From Streptomyces cavernae (GTDB taxonomy: Bacteria > Actinomycetota > Actinomycetes > Streptomycetales > Streptomycetaceae), in assembly GCF_004023625.1 (NCBI RefSeq), contig NZ_RPDJ01000011.1, positions 248,001-312,000 of the forward strand: a stretch of DNA of 64,000 nucleotides, read 5' to 3'. Numbering within the stretch: position 1 is the first letter of the stretch; every line of letters starts with the position of its first letter. Below, one piece after another: positions 1 to 9,134 of the stretch. The translations under genes were made by a program, and so were the position numbers. The notes below the pieces were generated by a model. It was not told where the DNA came from. It searched no databases and was given only the letters and a program-made list of their open reading frames with translations.

Positions 1-128
1 TGGCCGAAGACCAGGACGTAGTACGCCTCGCTCAGATGGCCGTTGTAGTCGATCCACTCGGGTCGCACGGTCGCGCGGAACAGCGGCAGGCGCGGCGGGG
101 GCGGAGGTGGGGACGGCGAGAGGTTCAC
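1..128 (-). CDS. Acyl-CoA thioesterase, hotdog family (partial, 3' end off window)
   Basis: Only the first 42 codons are in the window; the gene runs off the left edge. The readable part contains EWIDYNGHLSEAYYVLVFG, the catalytic-loop signature of 4-hydroxybenzoyl-CoA-type thioesterases, and matches the complete thioesterase at 9131 (WVDYNGHLSESCFLLIFG). The GTG start overlaps the stop of the dehydrogenase upstream by four bases (GTGA), so the two are translationally coupled. In known carnitine-degradation operons a betainyl-CoA thioesterase sits beside carnitine dehydrogenase and the dehydrocarnitine-cleaving enzyme, which is the arrangement here. The substrate is inferred from context only. 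Confidence 0.75.
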   Translation of the reverse strand, partial: MNLSPSPPPPPPRLPLFRATVRPEWIDYNGHLSEAYYVLVFG

Positions 129-1099
129 GCGCCACCCGCCCGGGGCAGCCGGCCGGTGGCGCGCAGCACGTCGATGACCCCCTGGTCGCGCTCGGCCACC
201 AGGTCGGCGATGGAGCGGCCGTCCGCGGCCTCGGCGCAGCCGGCCACGACCGCGTCGTAGAGCGCCCGGTCCAGTTCGGGAGCCTCGAGCCGGGTCCACG
301 GGGACTTCAGGGACGGGCCGAAGTGGTCGAGCATATGGGCCATTCCACCCTCGCCGCCGGCCAGCGCGAAGGTCAGCATCGGACCCATGATCGCCCAACG
401 CAGTCCCGGCCCCTCGGTGATCGAGAGGTCGATCTCGCGGACGGTCGCCTCTCCGTTGGCGACCATGTGCAGGGCCTCCCGCCACAGGGCTTCCTGGAGC
501 CGGTTGGCGATGAAGCCGGGCACCTCCCGGTCCATGGTGATCACGGACTTGCCCGCCACCTCGTAGAAGCGGGCGGCCCAGCGCACCGCCTCCGGGTCCG
601 TCCGCCCGCCGCCGACGACCTCAACGAGCGGGATCAGGTACGGAGGATTGAACGGGTGCCCCACGACCAGCCGTCCGGGCGTGACGGCCTCGGTCTGCAT
701 ATCGGTCATGGGATAGCCCGAGGTGGACGAGGCGACGACGACCCCGGCGGGCGTGGCCGCGTCCAGCTTCGCCAGCAGCTCGCGTTTGAGGTCCAGCTTC
801 TCGGGCGCGCTCTCCTGCACGAACTGGGCTTCGGCGACCGCCTCTTCGAGCGTCGCGGTCACCGTGAGGCGGTCCGCGGAGGCGCCCGCGGCGAGGCCGA
901 GGTGCTCCAGTGCCGGCCAGGCGGCGTCGACGAGCCGGCGCAGCCGTGCCTCGGCATCGGGCGCGGGGTCCCAGGCCGTCACGTCGTAGCCGCGGGCCAG
1001 GAAGTGGGCGACCCAGCCGCCGCCGATCACTCCCGCGCCCACGCAGGCGACACGGCGTACGTCCTCGGGGGCGGTCGTGGGGGTGGAAAGCTCTGTCAT
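125..1099 (-). CDS. lcdH: L-carnitine dehydrogenase-like 3-hydroxyacyl-CoA dehydrogenase family protein
   Basis: This 324-residue protein would oxidise the 3-hydroxyl of L-carnitine to 3-dehydrocarnitine with NAD+. The N-terminal Rossmann motif GAGVIGGGWVAHF lies near residue 21, SSTSG near 130, and the HCDH signature GHPFNPPYLIPLVEVVGG near 150, followed by the C-terminal helical domain (EVPGFIANRLQEALWREALH). The pattern WDPAPDAEARL, QESAPEKLDLK and GLRWAIMGPMLTFALAGGEGGM matches the carnitine dehydrogenase branch better than ordinary 3-hydroxybutyryl-CoA dehydrogenases, as far as memory of the family allows. It lies between the BKACE gene and a coupled thioesterase, which supports the assignment. 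A generic 3-hydroxyacyl-CoA dehydrogenase is the alternative. Confidence 0.8.
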   Translation of the reverse strand: MTELSTPTTAPEDVRRVACVGAGVIGGGWVAHFLARGYDVTAWDPAPDAEARLRRLVDAAWPALEHLGLAAGASADRLTVTATLEEAVAEAQFVQESAPEKLDLKRELLAKLDAATPAGVVVASSTSGYPMTDMQTEAVTPGRLVVGHPFNPPYLIPLVEVVGGGRTDPEAVRWAARFYEVAGKSVITMDREVPGFIANRLQEALWREALHMVANGEATVREIDLSITEGPGLRWAIMGPMLTFALAGGEGGMAHMLDHFGPSLKSPWTRLEAPELDRALYDAVVAGCAEAADGRSIADLVAERDQGVIDVLRATGRLPRAGGA

Positions 1100-1140
1100 C
1101 CAGGGCTCCTTGAAGGCTTCGGGCCGGTGTGGTCAGCGGT

Positions 1141-2028
1141 TCAGCCGCGAGGCTTGAGGCCGAGCGCGAGACGGGCCTCGTCGGGGGTCGCGACCCGTGC
1201 GCCCAGCGCCTCGACGATGGTCACCGCACGCTCGACGAGCTGGGCGTTGGTCGCCTTGACGCCCTTTCCGAGGTACAGGTTGTCCTCCAGGCCGACGCGC
1301 ACATGGCCGCCCAGCAGGATCGACTGCGCCACCCACGGCATCTGCATCCGGCCGAGCGCGAAACTGGCCCACTGGGCGCCGTCCGGCAGCATGTTGACCA
1401 TCGACTGCAGGACACCGGGGTTCGCGGGGGCGCCCCACGGGATGCCCATGCAGAGCTGGAACACCGTCGGGTCGTCGAGCAGCCCCTCGGAGCGCAGCTG
1501 CTTGGCGAACCACAGGTGCCCGGTGTCGAAGATCTCCAGCTCGGGCCGCACACCGAGCTCCTGGATGCGCCTCGCTCCGGTGCGCAGCATGTCGGGCGTG
1601 GAGACGTAGAGGCTGGAGCCGTCGCCGAAGTTGAGGGAGCCGCAGTCCAGCGTGCAGATGTCGGGCAGCAGGTCCTCGACGTGGGGCAGGCGCTCCAGTC
1701 CGCCGACGAGGTCGGTGCCGGGAAGTTGCCTGAGCGGCTGCTCCGGGTCGATGACCAGGTCGCCGCCCATGCCCGCGGTGAGGTTGATGACGACGTCGGT
1801 GCCGGTCTCCTTGATGCGCTCGACGACCTCCCGGTACAGGCGCGGGTCACGTGAGGGCGCTCCCGTCTCCGGGTCCCGCACATGGATGTGCACGGCGGCG
1901 GCACCGGCCTCGGCGGCCTGCACCGCCGAGGTGGCGATCTGCTCGGGGGTGACGGGGACGTGGGGGCTCCTGCCCACGGTGTCACCGGCGCCGGTCAGAG
2001 CACAGGTGATGATGACGTCTTGGTTCAT
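1141..2028 (-). CDS. BKACE (beta-keto acid cleavage) enzyme, probable dehydrocarnitine cleavage
   Basis: BKACE (DUF849) enzymes are zinc-dependent TIM barrels that condense a beta-keto acid with acetyl-CoA, giving acetoacetate and a new CoA ester. The metal ligands appear in AAVHIHVRDPETG, early in the protein as usual, and the length of 295 residues is normal. With dehydrocarnitine as substrate the products would be acetoacetate and betainyl-CoA, the latter being hydrolysed by the neighbouring thioesterase. I chose the ATG at 2028 because GAGGAA lies about nine bases upstream; an in-frame GTG at 2034 sits too close to that site. It is 41 bp upstream of the dehydrogenase gene and probably in one operon with it. 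Confidence 0.8.
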   Translation of the reverse strand: MNQDVIITCALTGAGDTVGRSPHVPVTPEQIATSAVQAAEAGAAAVHIHVRDPETGAPSRDPRLYREVVERIKETGTDVVINLTAGMGGDLVIDPEQPLRQLPGTDLVGGLERLPHVEDLLPDICTLDCGSLNFGDGSSLYVSTPDMLRTGARRIQELGVRPELEIFDTGHLWFAKQLRSEGLLDDPTVFQLCMGIPWGAPANPGVLQSMVNMLPDGAQWASFALGRMQMPWVAQSILLGGHVRVGLEDNLYLGKGVKATNAQLVERAVTIVEALGARVATPDEARLALGLKPRG

Positions 2029-2574
2029 GGTCACGGGTTCCTCCCCGAGATGCTGTTCGCATTGTGGGCCATCATCGCGCAATACGAACATGCTCCGGTC
2101 GCACGTCTCCCGTCAAGGGGTCCATGCGGGGCTGCCCGGCGGGGGCCCGTGTCCACGCCGGGCGCGGTGCGGTGCAGTGCCGGGCTGGTCGGGGCGGGGT
2201 GTCCGTGCCGGGAGTGGGGCGGGCGTCCGTGTCTGTGGACCCGTGGGGCGGAGGCCCGTGTCTGGGGGTTATGGGGCTGGTCGGGCAGGTCCATGCCGGG
2301 CGCGTCACGGGTGGTCGGGCGGGGTCCACGCCGGGTGTGGTGTCGGGTGGTCGGGCCGGGCCCGCGCCGGGTACGGGGCGCGGCTGGTCGGGCCCGTGCC
2401 CGGTGTGGTGCGGGGCTGGTCTGCGGGGTCCGTCCCGGGTGTGCCGCCGGGGTGATCCCGCAGGTCGCCGTGGCGCCGACCCGGCTGCGTGGGCGGCCCG
2501 GCTGCCTGGCGGCCCGGCTGCCTGGCGGCCCGGGTGCCGGACGGGCACACCCGCGGGGCCGAGCGGCCCCGGTC
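2029..2574. other. Non-coding, repeat-rich intergenic region
   Basis: Between the BKACE gene and the IclR gene lie about 545 bases without a credible gene. From about 2150 to 2570 the sequence is a degenerate G-rich repeat whose unit resembles GGTCGGGC-GGTCCATGCCGGGTGTGG, ending in a cleaner 16-bp tandem repeat. The unit's strong strand asymmetry gives spurious open frames on both strands. The promoter of the minus-strand carnitine genes should lie close to 2040-2100. Confidence 0.55.
2494..2534. repeat. 16-bp tandem repeat
   Basis: The 16-base unit CGGCCCGGCTGCCTGG occurs at 2494 and again at 2510, followed at 2526 by a third, diverging half copy. It forms the right end of the G-rich degenerate repeat tract. 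Confidence 0.75.
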
Positions 2575-3516
2575 TCACGCCGTCCGCGCCGCCCGCGCGA
2601 TCTCCTCCGCCGCCGCCCGTGCCAGCGGACCCAGCGCCGTGAACCGGGACTCGGGCACCCGGTCCTGCGGCCCCCAGATGCTCACCACGGCGAACGGTCG
2701 CCCGCGGCTGCCGAGGACCGGGGCCGAGACCCCGTAGAGGTTCCGCTCCATCTCGCCGACGCAGACGCTGTAGCCGCGCTCCCGCGTCTTCGCCAGGTCC
2801 TCCCGCAACCGCGACCGGTCGGTGATCGTGGTGTCGGTGTACGCGGGCAGCGGCTCGGCCAGCAGGGACTCCGCCTCCTCCGCGGGCAACCAGGCAAGCA
2901 GTGCCTTGCCCGTCGAGGTGGCGTGCAGCGGCACCTGCCGGCCCAGCCACTTGGCGCTGAGCACGACCGGCGGGGTCACCTCGTCGATGTACGTCAGCCC
3001 CAGCTGCTGCACCACCGCCAGATTCGCCGTCTCGCCCGTCTGCTCGCTGACCCGGCGCAACGTGCCGTGCGCCCGGCGGATCAGTCCGTCGAAGCCGGCC
3101 GCCGACGCCATCCGGGCGACCGCGAAGCCGATCGTGTAGCGGTTGGTCACGGGGCTGCGCTCCACCAGCCCGTACTGCTCCAGCGTGGACAGCAGGCGCC
3201 AGGCCGTGGCGCGGTTGAGTCCGCACTGGGCCGCCAGGTTCGACGCGGTCTCGCCTTCCGGTGTGCTGTCCGCCGTCGCCTGCAACAGCGTGATCGCCCG
3301 CTCCAGCGACTGGACCTTGCCCGATGACCCGCCGCCCGGCTCCGGCGCGCGCGACGCGGCGTCACCGGCGACCTTGCCCACGCCACCAGAGCCGTTGTCC
3401 GCGCCACCGGCGATGTTGTACGCGTCACCGGCGCCGTTGTCCGCTCCACCGGCGCCGGTGACGCCATCGGTGCCGTCGCTGCCGGTGGAAGTGCGGGAGG
3501 GCTTCGACATGGACAT
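2575..3516 (-). CDS. IclR-family transcriptional regulator
   Basis: The protein has the IclR layout: a winged helix-turn-helix (VQSLERAITLLQATAD ... NRATAWRLLSTLEQYGLV) followed by the ligand-binding domain (LPLHATSTGKALLA-type segment, here PLHATSTGKALLAWLP, and ERGYSVCVGEMERNLYGVSAPV). An unusual N-terminal tail of about 60 residues, rich in Gly, Ala and Asp with repeats of the type GADNG, precedes the DNA-binding domain. The start at 3516 has AGGAG nine bases upstream; an ATG two codons further in is equally possible. It lies between the divergent carnitine-type genes and the ABC importer operon and is the natural candidate regulator of both, by inference from position. Confidence 0.85.
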   Translation of the reverse strand: MSMSKPSRTSTGSDGTDGVTGAGGADNGAGDAYNIAGGADNGSGGVGKVAGDAASRAPEPGGGSSGKVQSLERAITLLQATADSTPEGETASNLAAQCGLNRATAWRLLSTLEQYGLVERSPVTNRYTIGFAVARMASAAGFDGLIRRAHGTLRRVSEQTGETANLAVVQQLGLTYIDEVTPPVVLSAKWLGRQVPLHATSTGKALLAWLPAEEAESLLAEPLPAYTDTTITDRSRLREDLAKTRERGYSVCVGEMERNLYGVSAPVLGSRGRPFAVVSIWGPQDRVPESRFTALGPLARAAAEEIARAARTA

Positions 3517-3715
3517 CTTCCTGGGCTCCTGACCAATCGGGAGGACACGCGTGGGGTGGGGTCCCGGCGCCCACCGCCCGCCCGTGCTGGGCGTTCGGCG
3601 GCGCCGCGAACAGGATTCCACCCCTTGACCGACTTGAACGCTGTCCCTATCTTCTCAGCATCCGTGCGGCCATCGCGTCATATGAACAACTTCGCTTCTG
3701 AAGGCGAGGCCAGCC

Positions 3716-5302
3716 ATGCCAGAAACCCACTCCCCTCCCCCCGCGACCCCCCACGCGATGAAGCGCAGGGATCTCCTTCGCGGAGGCGCCCTGCTCGCCG
3801 CCTCCGTTCCGGCCGCGGGCCTGCTGTCCGCGTGCTCACCGAACCGTGTCGCCCCGGCCGCCGGCCGACCAGTGCGCGGCGGGGTGCTCCGAGTCGGCGT
3901 CAGCGGCGGCAGCGCCAAGGACACCCTCGACCCGCACAACCCGCTCTCGTACCCCGACCAGGCACGCGTCGTGAACCTGTACGAACCGCTCTTCCACCAC
4001 GATGCCGCCTACCGCCTGAAACCTTTCCTCGCCGAGTCACTGGAACCGTCCAAGGACGGCAGGACCTGGCTGCTCAGGCTCCGCGCCGGCGTCGAGTTCC
4101 ACAACGGCAAGACCCTCGACGCCCGCGATGTCATCGCGACCCTGCGCCGCATTGTCGACCCCAAGGCCCCCACCGCCGGAGCCACCAGCCTCTCGGTCGT
4201 CGACGCGGGCCGCCTGCGCAGGGTGGACGCCACCACCGTCGAGATTCCGCTGAAACACCCGTACGCGCTGCTGAAGGACCTGCTGGCGCAGTACAGCCTC
4301 GGCATCGTCCCCGAGGACTTCGACCTGCGGAAACCCGTGGGCACCGGGCCCTTCGCGTACAAGTCCTTCGCCCCAGGGGACCGCTCCGCGTTCACCCGCT
4401 TCGACGGCTACTGGCGGCGGCCCGCCCACCTCGACGAACTGCACATCATCGACTTCCCCGACGACACCGCGAAGATCAACTCCCTGCTCAGCGCGCAGAT
4501 CCACGCCATCGACAACCTCCCGCCCGCCTACATCGACATGATCGAGAAACAGGGTGGCCAGGTCCTGATCTCCGAGACCGGCTCCTGGAACCCGATCACC
4601 ATGCGCGTCGACACCCCGCCCTTCAAGGACGTACGGGTCCGGCAGGCGTTCCGGTTGATCGTCGACCGGCCCCAGATGGTCAAGCAGGTCCTCGGCGGCC
4701 AGGGCCGCGTCGGCAACGACCTCTACGCCCCCTTCGACGTCGCCTACAACAGCGACCTGCCCCAACGCCACCAGGACCTCGGCCGGGCCAGGTCCCTGCT
4801 CAAGGCCGCCGGGCAGGAGAACCTCACCGTCGAACTCGTCACCTCCGGCGGCATCGGCTCCGGCGCCATCGAGGCCGCTCAGCTCTTCGCCCAGCAGGCC
4901 AAGGGCGCCGGGGTGAAGGTCAAGGTCCGCATCACCGACTCCGCCACCTTCTACGGCGACCGCTATCTGAGCTGGCCTTTCGCCCAGGACTACTGGTTCA
5001 CCCGCAACTACCTGCCCCAGGTGGACGCCGGGTCCCTCAAGACCTCCCCGTACAACGAGACACATTGGAACGATGCGGAGTTCAACACCCTCATGGACCG
5101 GGCCCGCCGCGAATCCGACGCGAGCAAACGCAACGAACTCCTGAAAGCCGCACAGCGGACCGAGTACGACCGCGGCGGACACATCATCTGGGGGTTCAAG
5201 AACCAGGTCGACGCCTACGCCGCCAACGTCACCGGCTTCACCGCCAACCGCAACCTCCCGCTCTCGAACTACGAGTTCCGCAATGTCTCGGTCAGCGGCT
5301 GA
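3716..5302 (+). CDS. ABC transporter substrate-binding lipoprotein, peptide/opine family (Tat-type signal)
   Basis: A 528-residue SBP_bac_5 family protein. Near residue 15 is a twin-arginine type signal, MKRRDLLRGGALLAASVPA, then a lipobox ending LLSAC at about residue 40, so it should be exported folded and anchored to the membrane. Family landmarks include DPHNPLSYPDQARVVNLYEPL and YEPL-VEFHNGKTLDARDV in the first domain. It is the first gene of an operon with two permeases and a double ATPase. The family binds oligopeptides but also opines, nickel and other small ligands; carnitine or a related betaine is possible given the neighbouring catabolic genes, but ligand specificity cannot be read from sequence. 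Confidence 0.85.
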   Translation: MPETHSPPPATPHAMKRRDLLRGGALLAASVPAAGLLSACSPNRVAPAAGRPVRGGVLRVGVSGGSAKDTLDPHNPLSYPDQARVVNLYEPLFHHDAAYRLKPFLAESLEPSKDGRTWLLRLRAGVEFHNGKTLDARDVIATLRRIVDPKAPTAGATSLSVVDAGRLRRVDATTVEIPLKHPYALLKDLLAQYSLGIVPEDFDLRKPVGTGPFAYKSFAPGDRSAFTRFDGYWRRPAHLDELHIIDFPDDTAKINSLLSAQIHAIDNLPPAYIDMIEKQGGQVLISETGSWNPITMRVDTPPFKDVRVRQAFRLIVDRPQMVKQVLGGQGRVGNDLYAPFDVAYNSDLPQRHQDLGRARSLLKAAGQENLTVELVTSGGIGSGAIEAAQLFAQQAKGAGVKVKVRITDSATFYGDRYLSWPFAQDYWFTRNYLPQVDAGSLKTSPYNETHWNDAEFNTLMDRARRESDASKRNELLKAAQRTEYDRGGHIIWGFKNQVDAYAANVTGFTANRNLPLSNYEFRNVSVSG

Positions 5303-6314
5303 GGCCGCGGCGGTACCCGCGACGATCATGTCCCGTCGTCGTGAGGCACGCCCCGCCGTACGCGCATGGACGCGCTGGCTGCTGCGCCGCATCGGCCTCG
5401 CCCTGATCACCCTCTGGCTGATCTCCCTCCTCGTCTTCGCCGCCACCCACTTCCTGGGCGACCCCGCCCGGGCCATCCTCGGCCGGTCCGCAACCCCGGA
5501 ACGCCTCGCCGCCCTGCGCACCGAACTCGGCCTCGACCGGTCCGCCGTCCGCCAGTACGTGTCGTGGCTCGGCGGCGTCCTCACCGGCGACTTCGGTACC
5601 TCCCTGGCGACAAAGGGCCCGGTCTCCGCGCTGATCGGCGGGAAGATCGTCAACAGTACGGTCCTGGTCGCCGTCTCCGCCGTGATCATCGCCCCGGTCT
5701 CGGCGGTGATCGCCCTCGTCTCCGCCCGCCGCCGTGACAGCGCCACGGACAACGTCCTCCAGGTCGCCCTGCTCACCACGGCCGCGCTCCCGGAGTTCGT
5801 CATCGGCATCCTCCTGGTCACGCTCTTCTCCACCGTGGTGCTCACCTGGCTGCCCTCCGTGGCCGTCTCCTGGACCGGCAGCCCCTGGACCGACCCCGTC
5901 GTCATGATCCTGCCGGTCGCCACCCTCGCCCTGGCCGTCGTCCCGTACGTCGCCCGCATCCTCCGCGCGAGCCTCATCGAGGTACTGGAGAGCGATTACG
6001 TGGACATGGCGCGACTCAAGGGCGTACCCGAATGGTCGGCCGTCGCCCGGCACGCGCTCGGCAACGCCGTCGTCCCCGCCATCCAGGTGATGGCCCTCCA
6101 ACTGGCCTGGCTCGCCGGGGGAGTCGTGGTCGTCGAGAGCCTCTTCCTCTACCCCGGCATCGGCACCGCTCTCGTCGACGCGGTGCGCAACCGGGACGTC
6201 CCGGTGATCCAGGCCTTGGCCCTGCTGATCGCCGCCGTCTACGTCGTGGTCAACCTGATCGCGGACGTCCTGACCATTCTGGTGACGCCCAAGCTCCGGA
6301 CGGGGGTGCGGTGA
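5283..6314 (+). CDS. ABC transporter permease, DppB type
   Basis: A 343-residue inner-membrane permease with a first hydrophobic helix near residue 35 (LALITLWLISLLVFAATHFLG) and five further membrane segments. The cytoplasmic EAA loop is visible as DYVDMARLKGVPEW...HALGNAVVPAI. It overlaps the binding-protein gene by 20 bases. ATG 5283 is used; an internal ATG at 5328 would shorten the N-terminus by 15 residues without touching the first membrane helix. It pairs with the DppC-type permease immediately downstream. Confidence 0.85.
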   Translation: MSRSAAEAAAVPATIMSRRREARPAVRAWTRWLLRRIGLALITLWLISLLVFAATHFLGDPARAILGRSATPERLAALRTELGLDRSAVRQYVSWLGGVLTGDFGTSLATKGPVSALIGGKIVNSTVLVAVSAVIIAPVSAVIALVSARRRDSATDNVLQVALLTTAALPEFVIGILLVTLFSTVVLTWLPSVAVSWTGSPWTDPVVMILPVATLALAVVPYVARILRASLIEVLESDYVDMARLKGVPEWSAVARHALGNAVVPAIQVMALQLAWLAGGVVVVESLFLYPGIGTALVDAVRNRDVPVIQALALLIAAVYVVVNLIADVLTILVTPKLRTGVR

Positions 6315-7216
6315 TGGCCGTCTTCGAGGTACCACGCAAGGCGACGGCCGGGATCGCGGCCGCGCCGGCCGCCCGGCGCCCCAGGCTGCGCGGCGCACTG
6401 GCCTCCGGCCGGACCTGGGTCGGCGGAGCGCTCACCACCCTCGTCACGGGTGTCGCCTTCCTCGGCCCGTTCCTCGCCCCGCACGGCGAGAACGACATCG
6501 TCGGCGCCCCGTACTCGGACTCCGCCCCCGCCACCCTCCTGGGCACCGACTACCTGGGCCAGGACGTCTGGAGCCGGCTCCTCGCGGGCGGCACCTGGGT
6601 CGTCGTCACCGCGGTCCTCGCCACCCTGCTCGGCATGGTCCTGGGCGTCGCGGCCGGTCTCGCCGCCGGATACGCCAGGGGCTGGGCCGACGAGGTCATC
6701 ATGCGGGTCTGCGACGTCATCCTCGCCTTTCCGCAGATCGTGCTCGTGCTGGTGCTGCTGTCGGTGGCGGGCCCGGAACGCTGGCTGGTCGTGGTCGTCG
6801 TCGGCGTCTCCCACGCGCCGCGCGTCGCCCGCCTCACCCGCGGCATGACGACGGGACTCGCCACCCGCGAGTTCGTCCAGTCCGCCGAGACGCTCGGCGA
6901 GAGCCGCACCCGCATCCTGCTGCGTGAACTCCTCCCCAACATGTCCGCGCCCCTCCTCGCCGAACTCGGGCTGCGCCTGACGTACTCCGTCGGACTCGTG
7001 GCCTCCATCGGCTTCCTCGGCTTCGCCTCCGACCCCAGCGCCGCCGACTGGGGACTGATGATCAACGAGAACCGGCTGGCGCTCGCCGTACAGCCCTGGG
7101 CGATCCTCGCCCCCGTCCTCGCCATCGCGGTGCTCGCCCTGGGCACCAACCTCATCGCCGACGGGATCTCCCGGGCGGCCGCCGGAGCCGACCACACCGA
7201 GGGAGCGAGCTCATGA
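6314..7216 (+). CDS. ABC transporter permease, DppC type
   Basis: A 300-residue second permease. The N-terminal OppC-type helix (TLVTGVAFLGPFLAPHGEND) is followed by GTDYLGQDVWSRLLAGG, the classic DppC/OppC entry motif, and the EAA loop QSAETLGESRTRILLRELLPNM. The ATG shares one base with the stop of the DppB gene (TGATG), and the 3' end overlaps the ATPase gene by four bases, so all three are translationally coupled. A much longer upstream-open frame exists in this phase but begins inside the DppB gene and is not used. Confidence 0.87.
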   Translation: MAVFEVPRKATAGIAAAPAARRPRLRGALASGRTWVGGALTTLVTGVAFLGPFLAPHGENDIVGAPYSDSAPATLLGTDYLGQDVWSRLLAGGTWVVVTAVLATLLGMVLGVAAGLAAGYARGWADEVIMRVCDVILAFPQIVLVLVLLSVAGPERWLVVVVVGVSHAPRVARLTRGMTTGLATREFVQSAETLGESRTRILLRELLPNMSAPLLAELGLRLTYSVGLVASIGFLGFASDPSAADWGLMINENRLALAVQPWAILAPVLAIAVLALGTNLIADGISRAAAGADHTEGASS

Positions 7217-9042
7217 GCGTCACGAAGACCCCGCTCCCCGCCTGTTCGGTCACCGGACTGCGGGTCGTCCTCGGCCGCGGCGGACCCGACGTCGTCGACG
7301 ACATCGCCTTCGACGTCGCCGAGGGCGAGATCCTCGCCCTGGTGGGCGAGTCCGGCAGCGGGAAGACCACCCTGGCCACCGCCCTGCTCGCGCACACCCG
7401 GCGCGGCGCCCGCATCGACGCCGGGACCGTCGTTCTCGACGGCCGCGACCTGCTCGCCGCAACCCCCGCTGAGGTCAGGAAGCGGCGCGGCTCCGAGGTC
7501 GCCTACGTACCCCAGGACCCCTCGGCGTCCCTGAACCCCGTGATGCGGATCGGCCGCCAGATCCGCGAGGTGCTCGACGTCCACCACGCCGGCACACCCG
7601 CCGAACGCACGGCCCGGGTCCGGCAGGTACTCGCCGAGGTCGCCCTGCCCGACGACGACGAGTTCCTGCGCCGCTACCCCCACCAGCTCTCCGGGGGCCA
7701 GCTGCAACGCGTCGCCCTCGCCATGGCGTTCACCCTCCGGCCGAGGGTGCTGGTCCTGGACGAGCCGACCACCGGACTCGACGTCACCACCCAGGCCCAT
7801 GTCCTCGCCACCGTCCGCGACCTGTGCGCGCGGCACGCCGTGGCCGCCGTGTACGTCACCCACGACCTCGCGGTGGTCGCCGAGTTCGCCCACCGGGTCG
7901 CGGTGATGTACGCGGGCCGGATAGTCGAGACCGGCCCTCGCGAGCGGATCTTCCGGGCCCCGGCCCACCCCTACACCCGCGCCCTGCTCGCGGCGGTCCC
8001 CAGCGTCACCGAACCCCGTGTCCTCGAGGGCATCCCCGGCAGCGCCCCCTCGCCCGGCCGCCGTCCTTCCGGCTGCCGCTTCCACGACCGTTGCGCGTTC
8101 CGCGAACCGGAGTGCACGGACGCGGAGCCGGCGCTGGTCACGATCGACGACTCCGAGGTGCTGGCCCGCTGCCGCCGCGCCGGCCACGTCCGCGCCCAGC
8201 CCCTGGGCTTCACCGTGGCCTCCCCCGACGGTTCCGCCGGTTCCGCGCAGCGGCCCGAACCGGTGCTCCGCGTACGGGACCTCTCCGCCCGCTACGGCTC
8301 CCGGCCGATCCTGCACGGACTGGACCTGGAGGTCGGCCGCAACGAATGCGTGGCCGTCGTCGGGGAGTCCGGAAGCGGCAAGTCGACGCTGTCCCGGTGC
8401 ATCGGCGGACTGCACGAGGAGTTCGACGGAACCATCACCTTCCGTGGGGAAACGCTGCCACCCGGAGCTCGACGGCGCAGCCGTGAGATGCGCAAGGCGG
8501 TCCAGTACGTCTTCCAGAACCCTTATCTCGCCCTGAACCCCCGGATGACGGTGGGGCAGATCATCCGCCGGCCGCTGGAACTGTTCGGCCTGGCGCGGGG
8601 CGCGGACGCCACCCGGCGCGTGCACGAACTGCTCGGCCAGGTGATGCTCCCGCCCGCCCTGCACGACCTGCGGCCGGAGCGGCTCTCGGGCGGCGAACGC
8701 CAGCGGGTCGCCATCGCCCGGGCCCTGGCCTGCGAGCCCGAACTGCTGATCTGCGACGAGGTGACGTCCGCGCTCGACGTCTCCGTGCAGGCGTCGATCG
8801 TGACGCTGTTGCAGGAACTGCGGGAGAGCCGCGGGCTGTCGATGCTGTTCGTCACCCACAATCTCGCGCTGGTGCGTTCGCTGGCGACCCGCGTCGCCGT
8901 GCTCTCGGACGGCCGGATCGTCGAGGAGGGGGAGACGGCGGAGGTCCTGGACCGGCCGGCGGCGGCCTACACGCGGCGGTTGCTGAAGGACACGCCGGGG
9001 CACGGCTCCGAGCTCCGCCACGGAGGGCACGAAAGCCGATGA
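7213..9042 (+). CDS. ABC transporter ATP-binding protein, fused DppD-DppF
   Basis: A 609-residue protein with two complete nucleotide-binding domains. The first has Walker A GESGSGKTT near residue 46, signature LSGGQLQRVALA, and Walker B VLVLDEPTTGLD; the second has GESGSGKST near 385, LSGGERQRVAIA and LLICDEVTSALD. Between them the oligopeptide-transporter C-terminal motif with its cysteine cluster is seen (GCRFHDRCAFREPECTDAEP). Fusion of DppD and DppF is common in actinobacteria. It energises the two permeases upstream. The start overlaps the DppC stop (ATGA). Confidence 0.9.
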   Translation: MSVTKTPLPACSVTGLRVVLGRGGPDVVDDIAFDVAEGEILALVGESGSGKTTLATALLAHTRRGARIDAGTVVLDGRDLLAATPAEVRKRRGSEVAYVPQDPSASLNPVMRIGRQIREVLDVHHAGTPAERTARVRQVLAEVALPDDDEFLRRYPHQLSGGQLQRVALAMAFTLRPRVLVLDEPTTGLDVTTQAHVLATVRDLCARHAVAAVYVTHDLAVVAEFAHRVAVMYAGRIVETGPRERIFRAPAHPYTRALLAAVPSVTEPRVLEGIPGSAPSPGRRPSGCRFHDRCAFREPECTDAEPALVTIDDSEVLARCRRAGHVRAQPLGFTVASPDGSAGSAQRPEPVLRVRDLSARYGSRPILHGLDLEVGRNECVAVVGESGSGKSTLSRCIGGLHEEFDGTITFRGETLPPGARRRSREMRKAVQYVFQNPYLALNPRMTVGQIIRRPLELFGLARGADATRRVHELLGQVMLPPALHDLRPERLSGGERQRVAIARALACEPELLICDEVTSALDVSVQASIVTLLQELRESRGLSMLFVTHNLALVRSLATRVAVLSDGRIVEEGETAEVLDRPAAAYTRRLLKDTPGHGSELRHGGHESR

Positions 9043-9134
9043 CCATCGTCCTCCCGTCCGCGGCCGGTCTCCTCCGGGAGCCTCGGCGCCACCGCCCGGT
9101 CCGACCGGCGAGCACCGAGGCGGTGCGGCCATGA
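9039..9134 (+). CDS. Possible 31-residue coupled ORF
   Basis: An ATG that overlaps the ATPase stop (ATGA at 9039) opens a 31-codon frame that closes exactly in another ATGA overlap with the thioesterase start at 9131. The product would be basic and proline-rich with no recognisable domain. The double coupling may simply carry ribosomes across the gap from the transporter to the thioesterase. No ribosome site is evident apart from the overlap, so this is a weak call. Confidence 0.3.
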   Translation: MTIVLPSAAGLLREPRRHRPVRPASTEAVRP

